Assembly (NCBI GenBank): GCA_043228905.1
Contig: JBHGNT010000006.1
Span: 2,170,001 to 2,234,000 of the forward strand
Reading direction: 5' to 3'
From: Azolla caroliniana
Lineage: Eukaryota; Polypodiophyta
DNA length: 64,000 bases
Below are positions 12,591 to 25,360 of the stretch, piece after piece. The notes below the pieces were generated by a model. That model had not been told where the DNA came from and did no database searches. It was given only the letters and a program-made list of their open reading frames with translations. Both the position numbers and the translations under genes were made by a program. The number at the start of each line of letters is the position of its first letter. Position 1 is the stretch's first letter.

Positions 12591-15227
12591 GTGCATTATC
12601 CGTACGTGTACCACAAGCATTTTTCAATTGGCATTACATGTAAAGGAAGCAACATAGAGCACATCATTGTGTTTATATATGATCTTGTAGTGGCTTTGGT
12701 CATCATGTTGGCCAAATGTGGAGCTCTCCAAGAAGCTAATGCGTACTTGATAAGCATGCCACATGGCTTGCCGGCCAGTTATGTTGATTATAGATGGTAT
12801 CAGGTTGCCTTCTATGCATCCTCTTGTGTGCAACATAAGGAGGAGACGCTCCATACAATGCAACCTCCAAACAACCATTTAACCACTTTTGCGAGTCTTA
12901 TCAAAGATTGTGGCTCTACTTGTGATCTCGAGAAAGGGAAGAGGTTCCATGCCGATGCTGAAAAGAAGGGATTAACATCAGTGCTGTTCATTAGTATTAA
13001 CCTCATTCGAATGTATAGCAAATGTGGTTGTCCCATAGATGCTGAATTTATATTCATGGGTTTGTCTAAGCGTGATGTTTTCTCTTGGAATGCTATGCTC
13101 TCCACATATCTTGAAAATGATCGTCCTGTGAATGCTTTGCTCGGATTCCGGCAACTTCTAGAAGAAAAGCTGTTTTCCCCAGATCTTGTCACATTTACCA
13201 TCGTGTTACGAGCGTGTGCGACCCTTGGAGGGCATGGGAATGTGGTGGTGGAAGGAGAAATGAATTGTGTAGTTTTCCACGAGATTGGTCGTGCATTGCA
13301 TTCTCGTATTCGGAAGAAAAATGTGGTCCTGGATGCTTTTATCAATGACGCAATGGTGAATATGTATGGGAAATGTGGGAGTGTTAGAGAAGCAATATAT
13401 GTGCTAGAAACATCACGTGAGCACTCAATTGCTTCCTGGAATTCGGTACTCACAACATACCTTTGTCAGGATGAAGGAGCACACGTATTGTTAGTGTATA
13501 GAGAAATGCAAAAACAAGGTGTAAGCCCAGATTTCCATTCATTTGTTTCTGCCCTTAGAGCATGTATGATTTTGATAGATGGGGAAGAAGATATTAAGCT
13601 GAAGTTTTTTATCTCTCTTGAAATAGGGAAAGCATTACATCTAGATGCAATTCGCAAGGACCTTGTTTCAAGTGTTTATGTTGCCAATGCCCTTATTAGT
13701 ATGTATGGAAAATGTGGAAATACCATTGGTGCAGAGAATGTTTTTAGCTTGTTACCTAGCCATGATGTTGTCACATGGAATGCAATGCTCTCAATGTATG
13801 TGCAACATTTCCAAGTAGGGAATGCTTTCCATATTTTTCGGCAGATGTTAAATGAAGAGATACATCAAGACATGCTTACATTTGTCATAACCCTCCAAGC
13901 ATGTGGTACTCTAGTAGATGGTGACAATATAACCTCTAATTGTGCCCAAGGAACCAAAGCAATTGCATATGACATTGGTCAGGCGATACATGCTCATATT
14001 CGAAAACGACACTGTTTCAGCTCAAACATCTATATTAATAATACTCTCATCAGTATGTATGGGAAGTGTGGCAACATTTCTAGAGCTGAGCATGTCTTCC
14101 AATCTCTTCACGAGCCAGATGTGGTCTCTTGGAATGCCATGCTTTCAGCATATGTGGAGCATGGAAAAGCAGGCAAGGGTTTACAGTTATACAGAGAAAT
14201 GAGAAAAAACGACGAGAATCCAAATAAACTCACATATGTGATTTGTCTTCAAGCATGTGGCTCTCTTGCTGATGATGAGGATGGTAAATTCCCAAAGTTG
14301 GCATCATTAGATATTGGACAGGCATTCCATGTAGAAATCTGGAAGAAAGGTCTTCTTTCGGATGTTGTGATGGATAGTGCTCTTGTAAGCATGTATGGTA
14401 AATGTGGAATGATTCTGGAAGCTGAGACTGTCTTCAATAGCGAACTGATACAACGTAATTCAGTTACGTGGAATGCGATGATGTCAGCTTATATAGAGCA
14501 TGGCTACGCAGGGAAAGCTTTAGAGTTGTACACCAAGATGGAAGTAGAAGGCATGAGTTTGGATGAAATAACTTTGGTATGTGTTTTGCAAGCTTGCTGT
14601 CAGATAACTAACCTCCATATATGCAAGAAACTTCATTTTATCATTATTTCAACTGGGTTGGATATAACTACTACTCTTAGAAATACTCTAATGAATGCAT
14701 ATGGGTGTTGTGCAAGCCGACTACACGCATTGGCTGTGTTTTCTGGTATGTCCAAACCAGATTTGGTATCATGGAATGCATGCATAGCTGGCTATGCATA
14801 TGAGGGAAATTTTCTTGAATGCTTTCAAGTATTTGAGAGAATGCAATTCACAGGTGTAAAGGCAGATTGTGTCACAATGCTTTCCCTCCTCTATGCTTGT
14901 AGTCATGATGGTAAGGTCAATGAAGGTCTCAAGTATTTTGAGTTGATAACTACACAATGTAGCCTTTACCCAGACTTGAAGCATTATGTTGCACTACTAG
15001 ACCTGTTTGGGCGTATCGGAGACTTCAAAAAGATAGAACACGCTCTTTTTATGGGAATACCTATGCAGGCTAATGTGTCTTTCTGGTTATGCTTGCTTGG
15101 TGCATGCCGTACGCATGGAAACATAGAATTGGCAAACCATGTGTTCAAGAATGCAGTGAATTTAAAACCCAGCAATGGCTCCTCATATATTCTGTTATCA
15201 AACTTATATGCTACTCTAGGGAGGTAG
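12591..15227 (+). CDS. PLS-class pentatricopeptide repeat protein, intronless, ends in E motif
   Basis: An uninterrupted 878-codon frame. PPR units begin near residue 36 (VIMLAKCGALQEAN) and run to the end; typical strings are MYGKCGNTIGAENVF, DVVSWNAMLSAYVEHG and FVITLQACG. The last region (FWLCLLGACRTHGNIELA, then SSYILLSNLYATLGR) is the E domain of editing-type PPR proteins. These bind single-stranded organellar RNA, and those ending in E usually recruit a DYW partner. The stop falls exactly where the family has a Trp (LYATLG-x-W), so the E+/DYW part is missing. Four consecutive repeats carry extra acidic loops (about 212-230, 327-343, 440-460, 557-573). Start: the first ATG is used, but residues 1-35 do not look like a clean transit peptide, so the true start or an upstream exon is uncertain. 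A strong splice donor (CAG/GTGAGT) lies at 15336, downstream of the stop. Confidence 0.9.
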   Translation: MHYPYVYHKHFSIGITCKGSNIEHIIVFIYDLVVALVIMLAKCGALQEANAYLISMPHGLPASYVDYRWYQVAFYASSCVQHKEETLHTMQPPNNHLTTFASLIKDCGSTCDLEKGKRFHADAEKKGLTSVLFISINLIRMYSKCGCPIDAEFIFMGLSKRDVFSWNAMLSTYLENDRPVNALLGFRQLLEEKLFSPDLVTFTIVLRACATLGGHGNVVVEGEMNCVVFHEIGRALHSRIRKKNVVLDAFINDAMVNMYGKCGSVREAIYVLETSREHSIASWNSVLTTYLCQDEGAHVLLVYREMQKQGVSPDFHSFVSALRACMILIDGEEDIKLKFFISLEIGKALHLDAIRKDLVSSVYVANALISMYGKCGNTIGAENVFSLLPSHDVVTWNAMLSMYVQHFQVGNAFHIFRQMLNEEIHQDMLTFVITLQACGTLVDGDNITSNCAQGTKAIAYDIGQAIHAHIRKRHCFSSNIYINNTLISMYGKCGNISRAEHVFQSLHEPDVVSWNAMLSAYVEHGKAGKGLQLYREMRKNDENPNKLTYVICLQACGSLADDEDGKFPKLASLDIGQAFHVEIWKKGLLSDVVMDSALVSMYGKCGMILEAETVFNSELIQRNSVTWNAMMSAYIEHGYAGKALELYTKMEVEGMSLDEITLVCVLQACCQITNLHICKKLHFIIISTGLDITTTLRNTLMNAYGCCASRLHALAVFSGMSKPDLVSWNACIAGYAYEGNFLECFQVFERMQFTGVKADCVTMLSLLYACSHDGKVNEGLKYFELITTQCSLYPDLKHYVALLDLFGRIGDFKKIEHALFMGIPMQANVSFWLCLLGACRTHGNIELANHVFKNAVNLKPSNGSSYILLSNLYATLGR

Positions 15228-16726
15228 TGAACAGAAAAATATTTCATCCAAGCTTGATTTTAAATCACTTTTGGTGGATGACATATTCCTCTATTCTCCA
15301 GCTGCAATGGAATTTCCACTAACTACAGGAGTCAGGTGAGTATTGTTAATTAACCTCAAGAAGATATGATTAAGATACATGGTATGCTCCATCAACATGT
15401 AGATAAATTTTGGTTTGGTTTCATCCCTAGATATAATGTAGATAAATTTTGAGATTTGAATACTGATACTAATAAGGAAAACCTTTACAGCTAGCGGCTC
15501 CTCAACATCTATCAATCTCAAATGGAGAATTGAGATGTACATTTGACTTTCAACAAATCCTCATTGTGTGCAACTTACATTATGTCATGTATATTATGCT
15601 TGCCATTAACATAAAATTCGGGTATGTTATACTGTAAATACAAAGCAATGCATGCCACAAGCATTCATGTTGAAATGATCAAATCCCTTGATGATTAAAA
15701 TAAAGATTGATGTGCATAACATACTGAGCCTAATTGATCTTAAAAGTTTTGCAAAAATACCCTAGCATATTTTATCTTCCTTAACCATGTAGATGTGAAT
15801 CACCAGATTCGTGGCCATTCAGCATTTCCTTTATAGCTAATAGCTCAAATTTTTACATCATTCCAGCATTTATATCTTAGTAAGTCCAACTTTTACATCG
15901 TTCACATCATTCCCAAATTATATATAACTTCTTTTTCCCAAAGCTTGGAATTTTGTCAAGTAAAAAGGTGTATACCTTCTAAAGGTTACAAGTCTTAGAA
16001 TATCAAAATAGCTTCAAATATACACAACTAATGTGTACATATTAACGGAAGAGTTTGTGGTAAGGTTGGTATATTTTAACTACATATTATGAGTATCATT
16101 GTTAAGCTGCAAAGAACCAGCTTCAATGTGTGTATGTGCGCACACGCGTGCGCAAACTTTACATGATCGAAACTTAAGATTATCCCAAATACCCTATGTT
16201 ATGTTATTTTCAGAAATGCCCTCGGCAACCCCCTCCCAAGCAATTATATGTATAGTCAATTGGTCTAATGTGACTCTTATGAGCCAAATGTCATAGGTTC
16301 AATCTGTGGATGTTGGTATACCATCATCATATGTACCATTCGAGCAATTGTATGGTCAATTCATCCTCTTGTTTCTCAATCATACATGCTATTTGCCCAC
16401 AACCCTTTTATTCACAAGGGGCATTTAGGGAAATCTTTTACCACCAGGTAGGCCTCTTCAAAACAAAAATAAAGCCAAAAAAAACGGAAAGAGTACATAT
16501 TTTATCAATCATATATATGACGAAACTTGGATTAGAAATTGATAGCTTTCTCTCCTAGCTGGAAACCAACTGTCCTTATAATTGTTTAAATAAAATTTTA
16601 TATGTAAGATCATGTCAGATCGGCCTTGCGTTTTTATTATTACTTCTGTTTTTCACAAACAATTATTGCTGTGTTGTGTTGTGTTTGTTGTATTTGTTGA
16701 TCTTCTTTTAATCTGACTTAGCACTT
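15228..16726. other. Spacer between convergent genes
   Basis: It holds the probable 3' ends of the PPR gene (+) and the invertase gene (-). One tRNA-like SINE candidate lies at 16240-16330. No gene recognised. Confidence 0.5.
16240..16330 (+). mobile_element. Candidate tRNA-derived SINE head
   Basis: An A-box-like TTGGTCTAATG at 16260-16270 is followed, with tRNA-like spacing, by a B-box-like AGGTTCAATCT at 16295-16305. An A-rich stretch about 150 bp further on (16462-16490) could be the tail. No target-site duplication was confirmed. Confidence 0.4.
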
Positions 16727-19700
16727 TTACACAAGGAAGGGTTTGGGAACACCTTTAAGGCTTCTCTTTCTCTTTGGCGAGGCCTCCAGTTGAGAACGTG
16801 CTTCCAAGAGGCTGAAATCTTCATCACATGTTAAGATATTTGCAAACTCAGGTTTACGAAGAAGCAATTTCGCCGTAAGGTACCCAGCTATTGACCATGT
16901 TTGATATAATCTAGCTTGTTTGCCTATGAATTTTCCTGTCTTAAGATCATAATACTCTGGCCATCTGTCTTTAGATATCCTCTTCTCTGCCACTTCAATC
17001 GCCCTCCGTGCGATCTCTGGCCTCTTCATTTTTATGCATGCAGTTGTTAGCTGCAATATCAACATTACGTGTAGGATTTTTGTCTTCAGATTGCATGCAT
17101 ATATAGAGAGTTGTTCATCATTGATGAGCATAATAAAGATGCTGAGCCAGATTACATGTATAGAGAGATACTAATGGTGATGTTGCTGATGTATAGAGAG
17201 ATGATGACAATGATGAGCATGACCACAGTGATGTTAGATTGCATATGATGATGACCAGGAGCATGATGATAATAGTTATATTGGAGAGATGATGAATATG
17301 AATGATGATGTCGGATTACATACATAGACAAGATGAATTATAATAATGACAATGTTAAATTACATACACAGATGACGATGAGAATGATGATTTCGATTAC
17401 ATTTATATAGATGATCATCATGCTTTGGTACATATACCAAAAAAACAGACCTGCCATAGAAGAGTCGGCCATGAACCTCCATTGTGGTAAGACCATGCTC
17501 TGATTAAAAGATGCAAGAGACGTGAGCATATCAATTGAAAATTCTCCCCATTGTGATTGACACCATGATAAGATAAAAAAATATATGAAAAAAGTGTGTA
17601 AGCGTTGAAGTCACACATCAACATCTTAAGAAAATGGATGCCAAACCATTCCCAGTTCCAAGAGTCATATGGTGAAGTTATGTTAGGTAAAAACACACAA
17701 CAATGATATTGAAATTTCTGATATGGAAATGGCGATCTATATGCACATGAATATCCTAAAAAACTCTAGAGCATATTTTCCTAGAGTCTTGTTATTTCAA
17801 GCATGAAAATGGCACTGGATAAAAAGTTTTTCCCAAACAACAGATGGACCATAGACTGTCAAGCTGCTTTGATTCATTATTGTTGATCCACAAGACAAAT
17901 GAGCTTAACATGTTTATAGATCTAGTTTTCATCTTTGATTGTTCCATATTTACTCAGAATAGGACATACAACAACCATGTAAATCATTTATAATCAGTTA
18001 AATTCTATATTGGAAAACTGTATATTTATTCGCATATATTGGTCTTTAGGTATGAAGAATCATTGAGTTCCAAAAGTTTCATCACTCTTCACAATCCAAA
18101 TGCTTAGTATTATTGGCCTGTATTGATCCACTTTGCTTCATCTCATTATATATTCTTTCTTATGGTTGACTGGATGATTTCTATCATCTATGTGAATCAT
18201 AACTAAATTTCTTGATGTGGATGTAATAAATGTGCTTCTAACACAGATAGTTATACTGCTTCTGTTGAAAAATCTGAAGTAAACCATTGTTTTTGGCTCC
18301 TAGTGATTAGGATAAAATTCTGTCTATAAATTGAAGAGAGGGACCTGTTGATTGCTTTCTCCTGAATTTGGCTTGAATTTATTACTTAAATCTGCATGGC
18401 AAAGTCTTTTTTACTTGGCCGAGATGACAGTTTCCAGCAAGCATAGCAAATGGAATGTAATCTACGACATTTGCATTAGCCTCCTCCTTAGAGTAATATT
18501 GACCCCATGAAGACATTATTGCGTGCCCTTCCAGTAAAACTGAAATACTTTGTTGACTACTAATTGCAGTCAAAACCTATTTTTTATTCAGCATAAAGGG
18601 GCAACAGGAAACACAAAAGTACTTAGTGTACTCTTACCAATCATCTGATGTATATTCTGTTTGGCACAAATTATATTTATATATTGTTGTTTCTGCTGTG
18701 GGAATCCTAGCTATCTGTTTTTTACACCTTTTTTCACTCAAATGAAAAGCATAGAAAAGAGAATAGAGATTACGTGTTCTTGGGGTCGCTTCCAGTAATT
18801 ATTCTCCATTCTTCACCTTCTAGAGCAGGATAGCATATCTTGAGAGGCATATTTGCTATTAGATCTGTCCATTTCGCCTCAATTAGATCCAAAATGGCAT
18901 TTGACTGTTCTGGAGTGGAAAGAGATCCAACTATTGACCATAAGTTGCCTAGAGAAAAGAATCGAAAGTCCATATGTGCAGGTTGTAGATTGCCTATAAG
19001 GTAACCGCCACGATCAGGCATCCACTCTACCAACCACGGAGGTATTTGATCTGGATAAATATTGAATTTATTGACAGCATCGTAAGAATACTCTTCTGTC
19101 TTGTACCTGTATATTTCATTTAGTTTCTTTGTATCTACCCAGTAGTATTCTCGTATATGGAAGGAGAGTGCAATCAGTCTATTTATCATGGCCCTGATGA
19201 GATCCAGGGATCCATCTTCAGGTGTAAGCATCTCTCGTGCACAGCGTAGAGCTGAGTAAAATAAAGCCTAACCATTCCAGAGAATAACCAATCAAACATG
19301 ATAAAATAGATCAATATTTATGAGCTATGTAAACATTGTCGAGGAAGCAGATATTCATACTTGAATCTCCAGTGGATGTCCATGGATGCCCATCCTACGA
19401 TCAATCATACAAGAGCCATCAGTAACCAGCAGAGTAGGAAACATATCGAAACCATCTGCTAGGCATAGTTTCAAGATCATCTTAATGCCTGTCTGAACAT
19501 CAACTCTCTCTTGCAAAGACAGATCCCCTGTGCACTTCCCGTATGCTCTTAAAAGAATAATCCACCAGAGACCTAAAGCAGATGAAACAATTCAGTAATG
19601 TGTATACAGATACATTAAGATGTCCACCTAACGAATTTAATAAGATGCAGCTGCCCCTGGTCACTAAAATTGGGAGTACAAGAGGACCTGAATCAACTGG

Positions 19701-22700
19701 TGCAACTCGTCCTATTGCTGCTTCACCAAAATCAGGATCCAAAGTCTCCTCCATAACATTTTCATCACCATCACGAGGAATAAGTCCTACTTTGAAGCTC
19801 GCAGGCATAAGACCTTGTCCAGGACTGTAGCAATCAACGGTCTTTTCCCAGCTCTACAATGTTAAAGCAGACATTACTTTATTCATTGAAAGCTTTCAGT
19901 GGTGCATTGGAATTAACCATTAATATTTAAAATTCAATTTGAATAAATTTCTACAAATAATATGAATGAAATCTATTTATTAGCATTCAGAGATTCTCTA
20001 GCATAAGTTAAATCCAACCATGAAGTTCATAGGAAATTTTTGAAACTTTATAAACACAGTATTGTATTTGGATAATGAATTAAACCAGTAGACACTCCAA
20101 CAGCAAGTCACCATCTTCATTATTCTCTACATATGTTTATGTAGTTATTAACTGCTTTTAAAAAGGGAGCAGAGGTAGCGGTTAAAATGACAAAGAGAAT
20201 ATCTATATTCAAAAAAGTGTCATAGGAAAATATATAAATGGTAGATGGTTGTGCAAGCAAGCGGGGTATATTAAGAATACAGAGACGGAAATGGCAATTT
20301 CATCATTGATTAAAGAGTACCTTCTCGCCATTCTTCAAGGTACTGGACAGACAAAGGGATGCCAGTGCCCCTAACTAGAAGCCTATTCTCTCTTAGAGGT
20401 AATTATTTAGGATAAAGCCATTATAGGGAACTACTTACCCTATTCTTATTTGAGTTGTGTTCCAAAAATTGGTTTTCATCAAAACCACATCCTTCTTGTC
20501 TGAGTGATTTTGGATAAGGAAAAAAAAACGTTAAGATATCTTCTACTGCCATTAAAAATCAATTTTTGGGTCACTAGGGATGATACAACTGAATCTCATT
20601 TATTGTCTAGCAAGCATTGGAAATCCAATCAATAACAAAGATAGTTCACTTCGCGAACATTGTGCATATTAAAATCTCCAGTTGGTTAATCAATAATGGG
20701 ATTTAGGGATCATGAATGGATATGAGGGAATGGAGGTTTCCGTAAGTGTTTCTTGCCTATTTTGATAAGCCATTATATATGACTAGTTTCCAAAGCTAGA
20801 CAATGTTTCCCATAATTTTTCATGACTGTTTTGGTATTTTACCATTGATAGCCTCTCTTGTGATCACTTCATAGAAAAGTTTGAATATATAGGTGGAAAA
20901 CAGCAAAGTACTACATAGAGGTATGCTATTTATCAAATCCATGTATTTTCCTGCCAGGTATTAATAGAAATAGTCAGTTATGGACAAAAATCCATAGAAA
21001 ATGTGGAATATACATGCTCCACCATTTTGAACTTAAGACAGAGAAGTATGACATATGCAGCTCAGAACATATTCAAGCAGCCAAGTAATGAACAGTCATT
21101 TCAATGTGTGTAAGGGTATCCATTTTGGTGATGGCTGCAATCCCTCTGCCTACTATTCTGAATAGACAATATGGCTATGGGACCGCAAAGAACATAGAAT
21201 ATACATGCCACTTGATATAGAGAAGCCTTAAATAGGCAGTGCAGATCAATTTCAATCACCTGAGTGGTAATCAAAGATTTCAATTTATACTAGAGTATTA
21301 TTTTCTATAGTAGCTGCAATCACTCTACTTATGACTCCATGTAAACAGGAGTGCTATGATTTTCCAGATCACCCACAGGAAACCATCACGTCATCGCATA
21401 TATCAGTTTGGAGCTTGGAGTCATCAGAGGGCGCAACTGTAAATGGACCTCATTCCTCAGGTATATTGTGATCATAAATTGGTTCTAATCTAATGACTAG
21501 ATGACTAGATATGCACAGATTATCACATTGTTGGGACGTCTCTTGAGTTTTGACATTAGTTAATCCCTGAGTCATCAGAAAGGCTAACTGTAAATAGACC
21601 TGATTGCTCATTGTATATTGTGATCATAGATTGGTTCTAAGTTAATGATTCAATATACACAGATTACCAAGTGCTCAACACACAGAAGTCCTGAAAGATC
21701 TAGAAGACTTTTTAGTTTTGGAACTGATTATTGGATTTTAGGATTTCTTCAATCTGACTGTATATGCAATAGGATTCATCTCCTTTGCATTGATTATAGT
21801 AGCCAAGACTCTTTCATGTACAAACGGTTGGTGTAAAGATGGCTATTTTCTATGAGCTAACACAATCTAGGTACCCTACACCCAATCTTTGGTGTTACTT
21901 TTCACAGCAGGAGTAATGGGCACACACCTCTTAGTACTATCTCTATGGAATCAGCATATCTAGGTAGAAATTATTAACCCTATATGTGTTCATAATCTCC
22001 TACACAACTTTAACGACATCCCTTCTAGTTACACTTGCGATGACAGGTGGATTCGGGAACTAGTTTGGTCTGATTTATTCTATTTCAGTTGTCATCATGT
22101 TTGCAGTTGCTTTCATCAAGTTTGACCTCACTAGAGGTGGGTAGTGGCATTGGAAGCGCAGATAAAAAGACTGTGCCCTGTGGAAACACAGGGAACAGTA
22201 ATACTGCTCGATGCATGAACGCCCTCACTACAGAATAAAGGCTAAGCTAGGCCACAGGCCTTCAATAAATTCCAAACTGCGATATGCAAAAACCTCTCAC
22301 AAGGGGACAACCTGACTGGGAGGGTGAATCTTCCCTCCTATCAGAGACTGAACGCAGAATCTCTATCAATCTGCAGATAGTTTGTGGGGCGTGGGCTGCT
22401 TCAGGAAACAGCATCGTGCTCTAAGACACGGGTATAACTCCCTGTTGCTTGCTTGCCCAATGCATATACAATCTACAGATCCTTTAATACGTCAGCAAGA
22501 TGCTTAATGTAAGGTCTGTCAATACAGTGCATAAGATCATGGGAGTGTATCAAATTGAAAGATGCTAGCTTTTTCTTATAATATATCAATATTGTTTAGA
22601 CCACTCTTGAGTTTTGAGGGGTTATAGGTGAATTATTTAATAGAACTCCTGAATACATGATATCTCTAGCTTATGAGAACATAAGAGTGTGATGCATACT

Positions 22701-24062
22701 ATTGTCTATTTAAGCATGGATCGAGGTCGTTAAGGGGTTCTCCATACCAAAGGCATCTTGGAAACTCTCTCTCACACACACACTCACTTTTTATATTTTA
22801 TCAAATTGAAATATGCTAGCTTTTTCTTATATTTTATCAATATTGTTGAGACCACTCCTGAGTTTTGAGGGGTTATAGGTGAATTATTTACTAGAACTCC
22901 TGAATGCATAATATTTCTAGCTTATGAGAACATAAGAGTGTGATACATACTATTGTCTATTTAAGCATAGATCGAGGTCGTTAAGGGGTTATCCATACCG
23001 AAGGTCTCTTGGAAACTCTTTGTCTCTCACACTCACTCACTTTCTCTACATCCAAATAATCTTTTAGCATAATAATTAACACTTTTGGAACTAGGGTTTA
23101 GGTATAGCTTTATCGGGTCTGGTGGATGTTAATGAATTCCTTTCTTTATATTTTACACATAGCATTCATGCACAGCATAACACTAGTGTATGCATGTTAT
23201 GCAAACAATCAGCAAAACTTGAAGTGAGAACACAAACCTGGAGCTGAAGTGTATAGAGGATGAAGTGTCTGACAATTTCAAATTCACCTTTCAGCAAGAA
23301 TGCAATAGCTGAAGGTATGAAATCACGAATAAACACCTGATCATAATTTAGGGGAGAGTGATCCGAAGGATCATTGGCAGCTATGGTTCCAACAGGATTT
23401 CCACAGTAATACACTGTAGCACTTTTGAGAAGCTCCCATGCTTCCCTTTCATAGACACTTTCTTCACTTGATCCATTGTGGCTTGAAGGAATATCTTCAT
23501 TAACAGATACCTTCGCTTTCACAGAGAAAAACTCTTCTTTCATATGCTCTTGAAGGAATGTACTACTTTCTGACTTTGTTTCTTTCTCCCCCTTGCCACT
23601 GTTTCCTTCAAAGATGACATTCTTGCTCTGGCAATTTGCTTTGACAGATTTTCTTGGATTTCCAAGAATGCCATTGGAATGAAGTCTCAATGCATGTAAT
23701 GGAAACGACCAACAATCAGACCTCGCAGAATATATGCGAATGGTACTATTAATGTTCATTGGACACAATCTACAGATAATGTTTGATAATGTATAAGAGC
23801 TTTGATGCAGGTTTGAGCAAACATTCTCTGCAGAATATGTACCAGAGCAAGTATGAGATGTGAGAGATGAAAAAGTAGGCTTCCTCAACCATAATTTCTT
23901 GGTGATCTCCTGGAGTTTCTTCTGTCTCCATAAAGACCTGTGTTGTTGTCCAATGACCATGTGACGTTGCCAAGGAAATATATTGTCTGTTGTGGACGGA
24001 GCTATAATAAGGGACTGTAAGTTCGGGTATACAAATGTATGGCCTAAGGGAGGCACTAACAT
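16727..24062 (-). CDS. Alkaline/neutral invertase (GH100), probably organellar
   Basis: Splits sucrose into glucose and fructose at neutral pH. Exons on the minus strand: 24062-23238, 19853-19688, 19572-19361, 19267-18774, 17499-17451 (49 nt) and 17050-16727; together 689 aa, all introns GT-AG. Conserved family blocks appear in order: [20 protein letters not shown] and LYTLQLQ (end of exon 1), [20 protein letters not shown] (exon 2), [20 protein letters not shown] (exon 3), [20 protein letters not shown] and [20 protein letters not shown] (exon 4), [16 protein letters not shown] (exon 5), [15 protein letters not shown] (exon 6). About 190 N-terminal residues precede the catalytic domain, basic and Ser-rich, as in the mitochondrial/plastid alpha clade. 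One change from the usual motif is Ala where NTPWSYHNGG has Pro. Intron 1 (3.4 kb) is the longest and rich in tandem duplications. All signature blocks are intact. Confidence 0.95.
17130..17420. repeat. GATGATGA-rich degenerate array in invertase intron 5
   Basis: Most of the intron between exons 5 and 6 is built from degenerate GATGATGA/AATGATGA blocks alternating with ATTACATACATA-like blocks, spaced roughly 60-70 bp apart. Confidence 0.7.
21421..21690. repeat. Diverged 151-bp tandem duplication in invertase intron 1
   Basis: TCATCAGA...CTGTAAAT-GACCT...GTATATTGTGATCATA-ATTGGTTCTAA occurs from 21421 and again from 21572. A further, more diverged duplicated stretch seems present at about 21005-21330. 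Confidence 0.75.
22548..23045. repeat. 251-bp tandem duplication in invertase intron 1
   Basis: Two adjacent copies (from 22551 and 22802) are about 90% alike, including TTGAGGGGTTATAGGTGAAT, TGTCTATTTAAGCAT and a closing CTCTCACACACTCACT run. Confidence 0.95.
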
Positions 24063-25051
24063 CTTTGGTAGTCCAATAGAATGTGATTCAAAGAAGAAAA
24101 GTTTTGTTACTATTTGACAGTGTCAATAGCCCGCAAAAGATAATCAGTAAAAGATGATGATGATGACAAGTTTAGCAAAGGTCTGGCTTTACTTGTTAAA
24201 AGTTGTGATCATAAACAAAAACTGTGCTGGTTTGTCATCAGTGTTATCAAAATAGAGTTCTTCCCTAGTCATCTGAGGCTATAGATGTTTCTAAACTGTG
24301 ATTTCCCTGTGTTTGTCCTGGAAATAAGCATCACCAGACATTGCAATGGTTGATTCTCAGGTAGTTGTCATACAGTGTTCTGCAAATCTTTCTACATTCC
24401 ATTATCTGGAAAAGGTAAAATTCAAGAAAATATTCATGTTCATCATGAAAAATAAATATTGCAAAAGTCTTCTGTTTTAGGCAAAGACAAAATAAACCAT
24501 TCATTCGATCAATTTCAAGAAGTTTTCAGCGGATTTATGGAAAATTCACTTGCTCTCTATATTGACGAGAATGCATCAAGAAGAGGCGGAAGATCGCAAC
24601 TTGTCTGCGATTCAATCTCTTATTTGCAGAAAGACGAATGGCTTCTGGAAAGGTGCAAACAACGAGTGAATGCGACAATGCTTACATCTCGATAAACTGA
24701 TGGAAGAATGGTGAACGTTGATGAGTGCAGCGGCGTGAGGAAAAGGAACCATAGCTGCGCCGCGGCCTTCTCGTCGAGCAGGCAGGCAGAGAGACAGAGA
24801 TGGAAGACGAAGAAAGAGGAAGAAAAAAACACTTGGTTCAAAAATTAAGCGTATGTAATTAATTTTGGTCCATTTTAATACCGATCATAATAAATAATAA
24901 AATTGAAAAGAAAAAAACTTATTATTATTTCCATACTCAATAATGTCACTCACTTTAGGAAAACCATTACGCTGCATAAAGAATCCGATTGGGTATTGTA
25001 TACAAATATAAGTTTAGGGTTTCATTCAGCCTCTTCAACCCCATTATGGAA

Positions 25052-25360
25052 AAGAAATTCCACAAAATATCTCTCCTCACTAAGTAGAGAAAACATTCGC
25101 TCTATCTATTCGAGCCTTGATTCTTAGTACTTGTACTCGAACAAAGAACTTTTAGGTTTGCCACAACAACTCTCTACTCCGTAGTGGTTCCTCGCTTGGG
25201 GGAAGAAATTCCACAAAGATCTCTACTCGGTAAGTAGAGAGAGCACTCACTCTATCCGAGTCTCGATTCTTAGTACTTGGACTCGGACAATCTAGAAGAG
25301 AAACAAAGAACTTTTGGGCTTGCCACAATGTTCTACTCTACAGTGGTTCCTCACTTGGTT
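25052..25360. repeat. 151-bp tandem duplication
   Basis: AAGAAATTCCACAAA...GTAGAGA...TTGATTCTTAGTACTTG...CAAAGAACTTTT...GTGGTTCCTC occurs from 25052 and from 25203. The second copy carries a short insertion (about 8 bp). Divergence is moderate. Confidence 0.9.

Noticed and set aside
24459-24695. 78-aa open frame upstream of invertase
   Set aside because: No family motif, no splice partners, AT-rich neighbourhood; probably chance.
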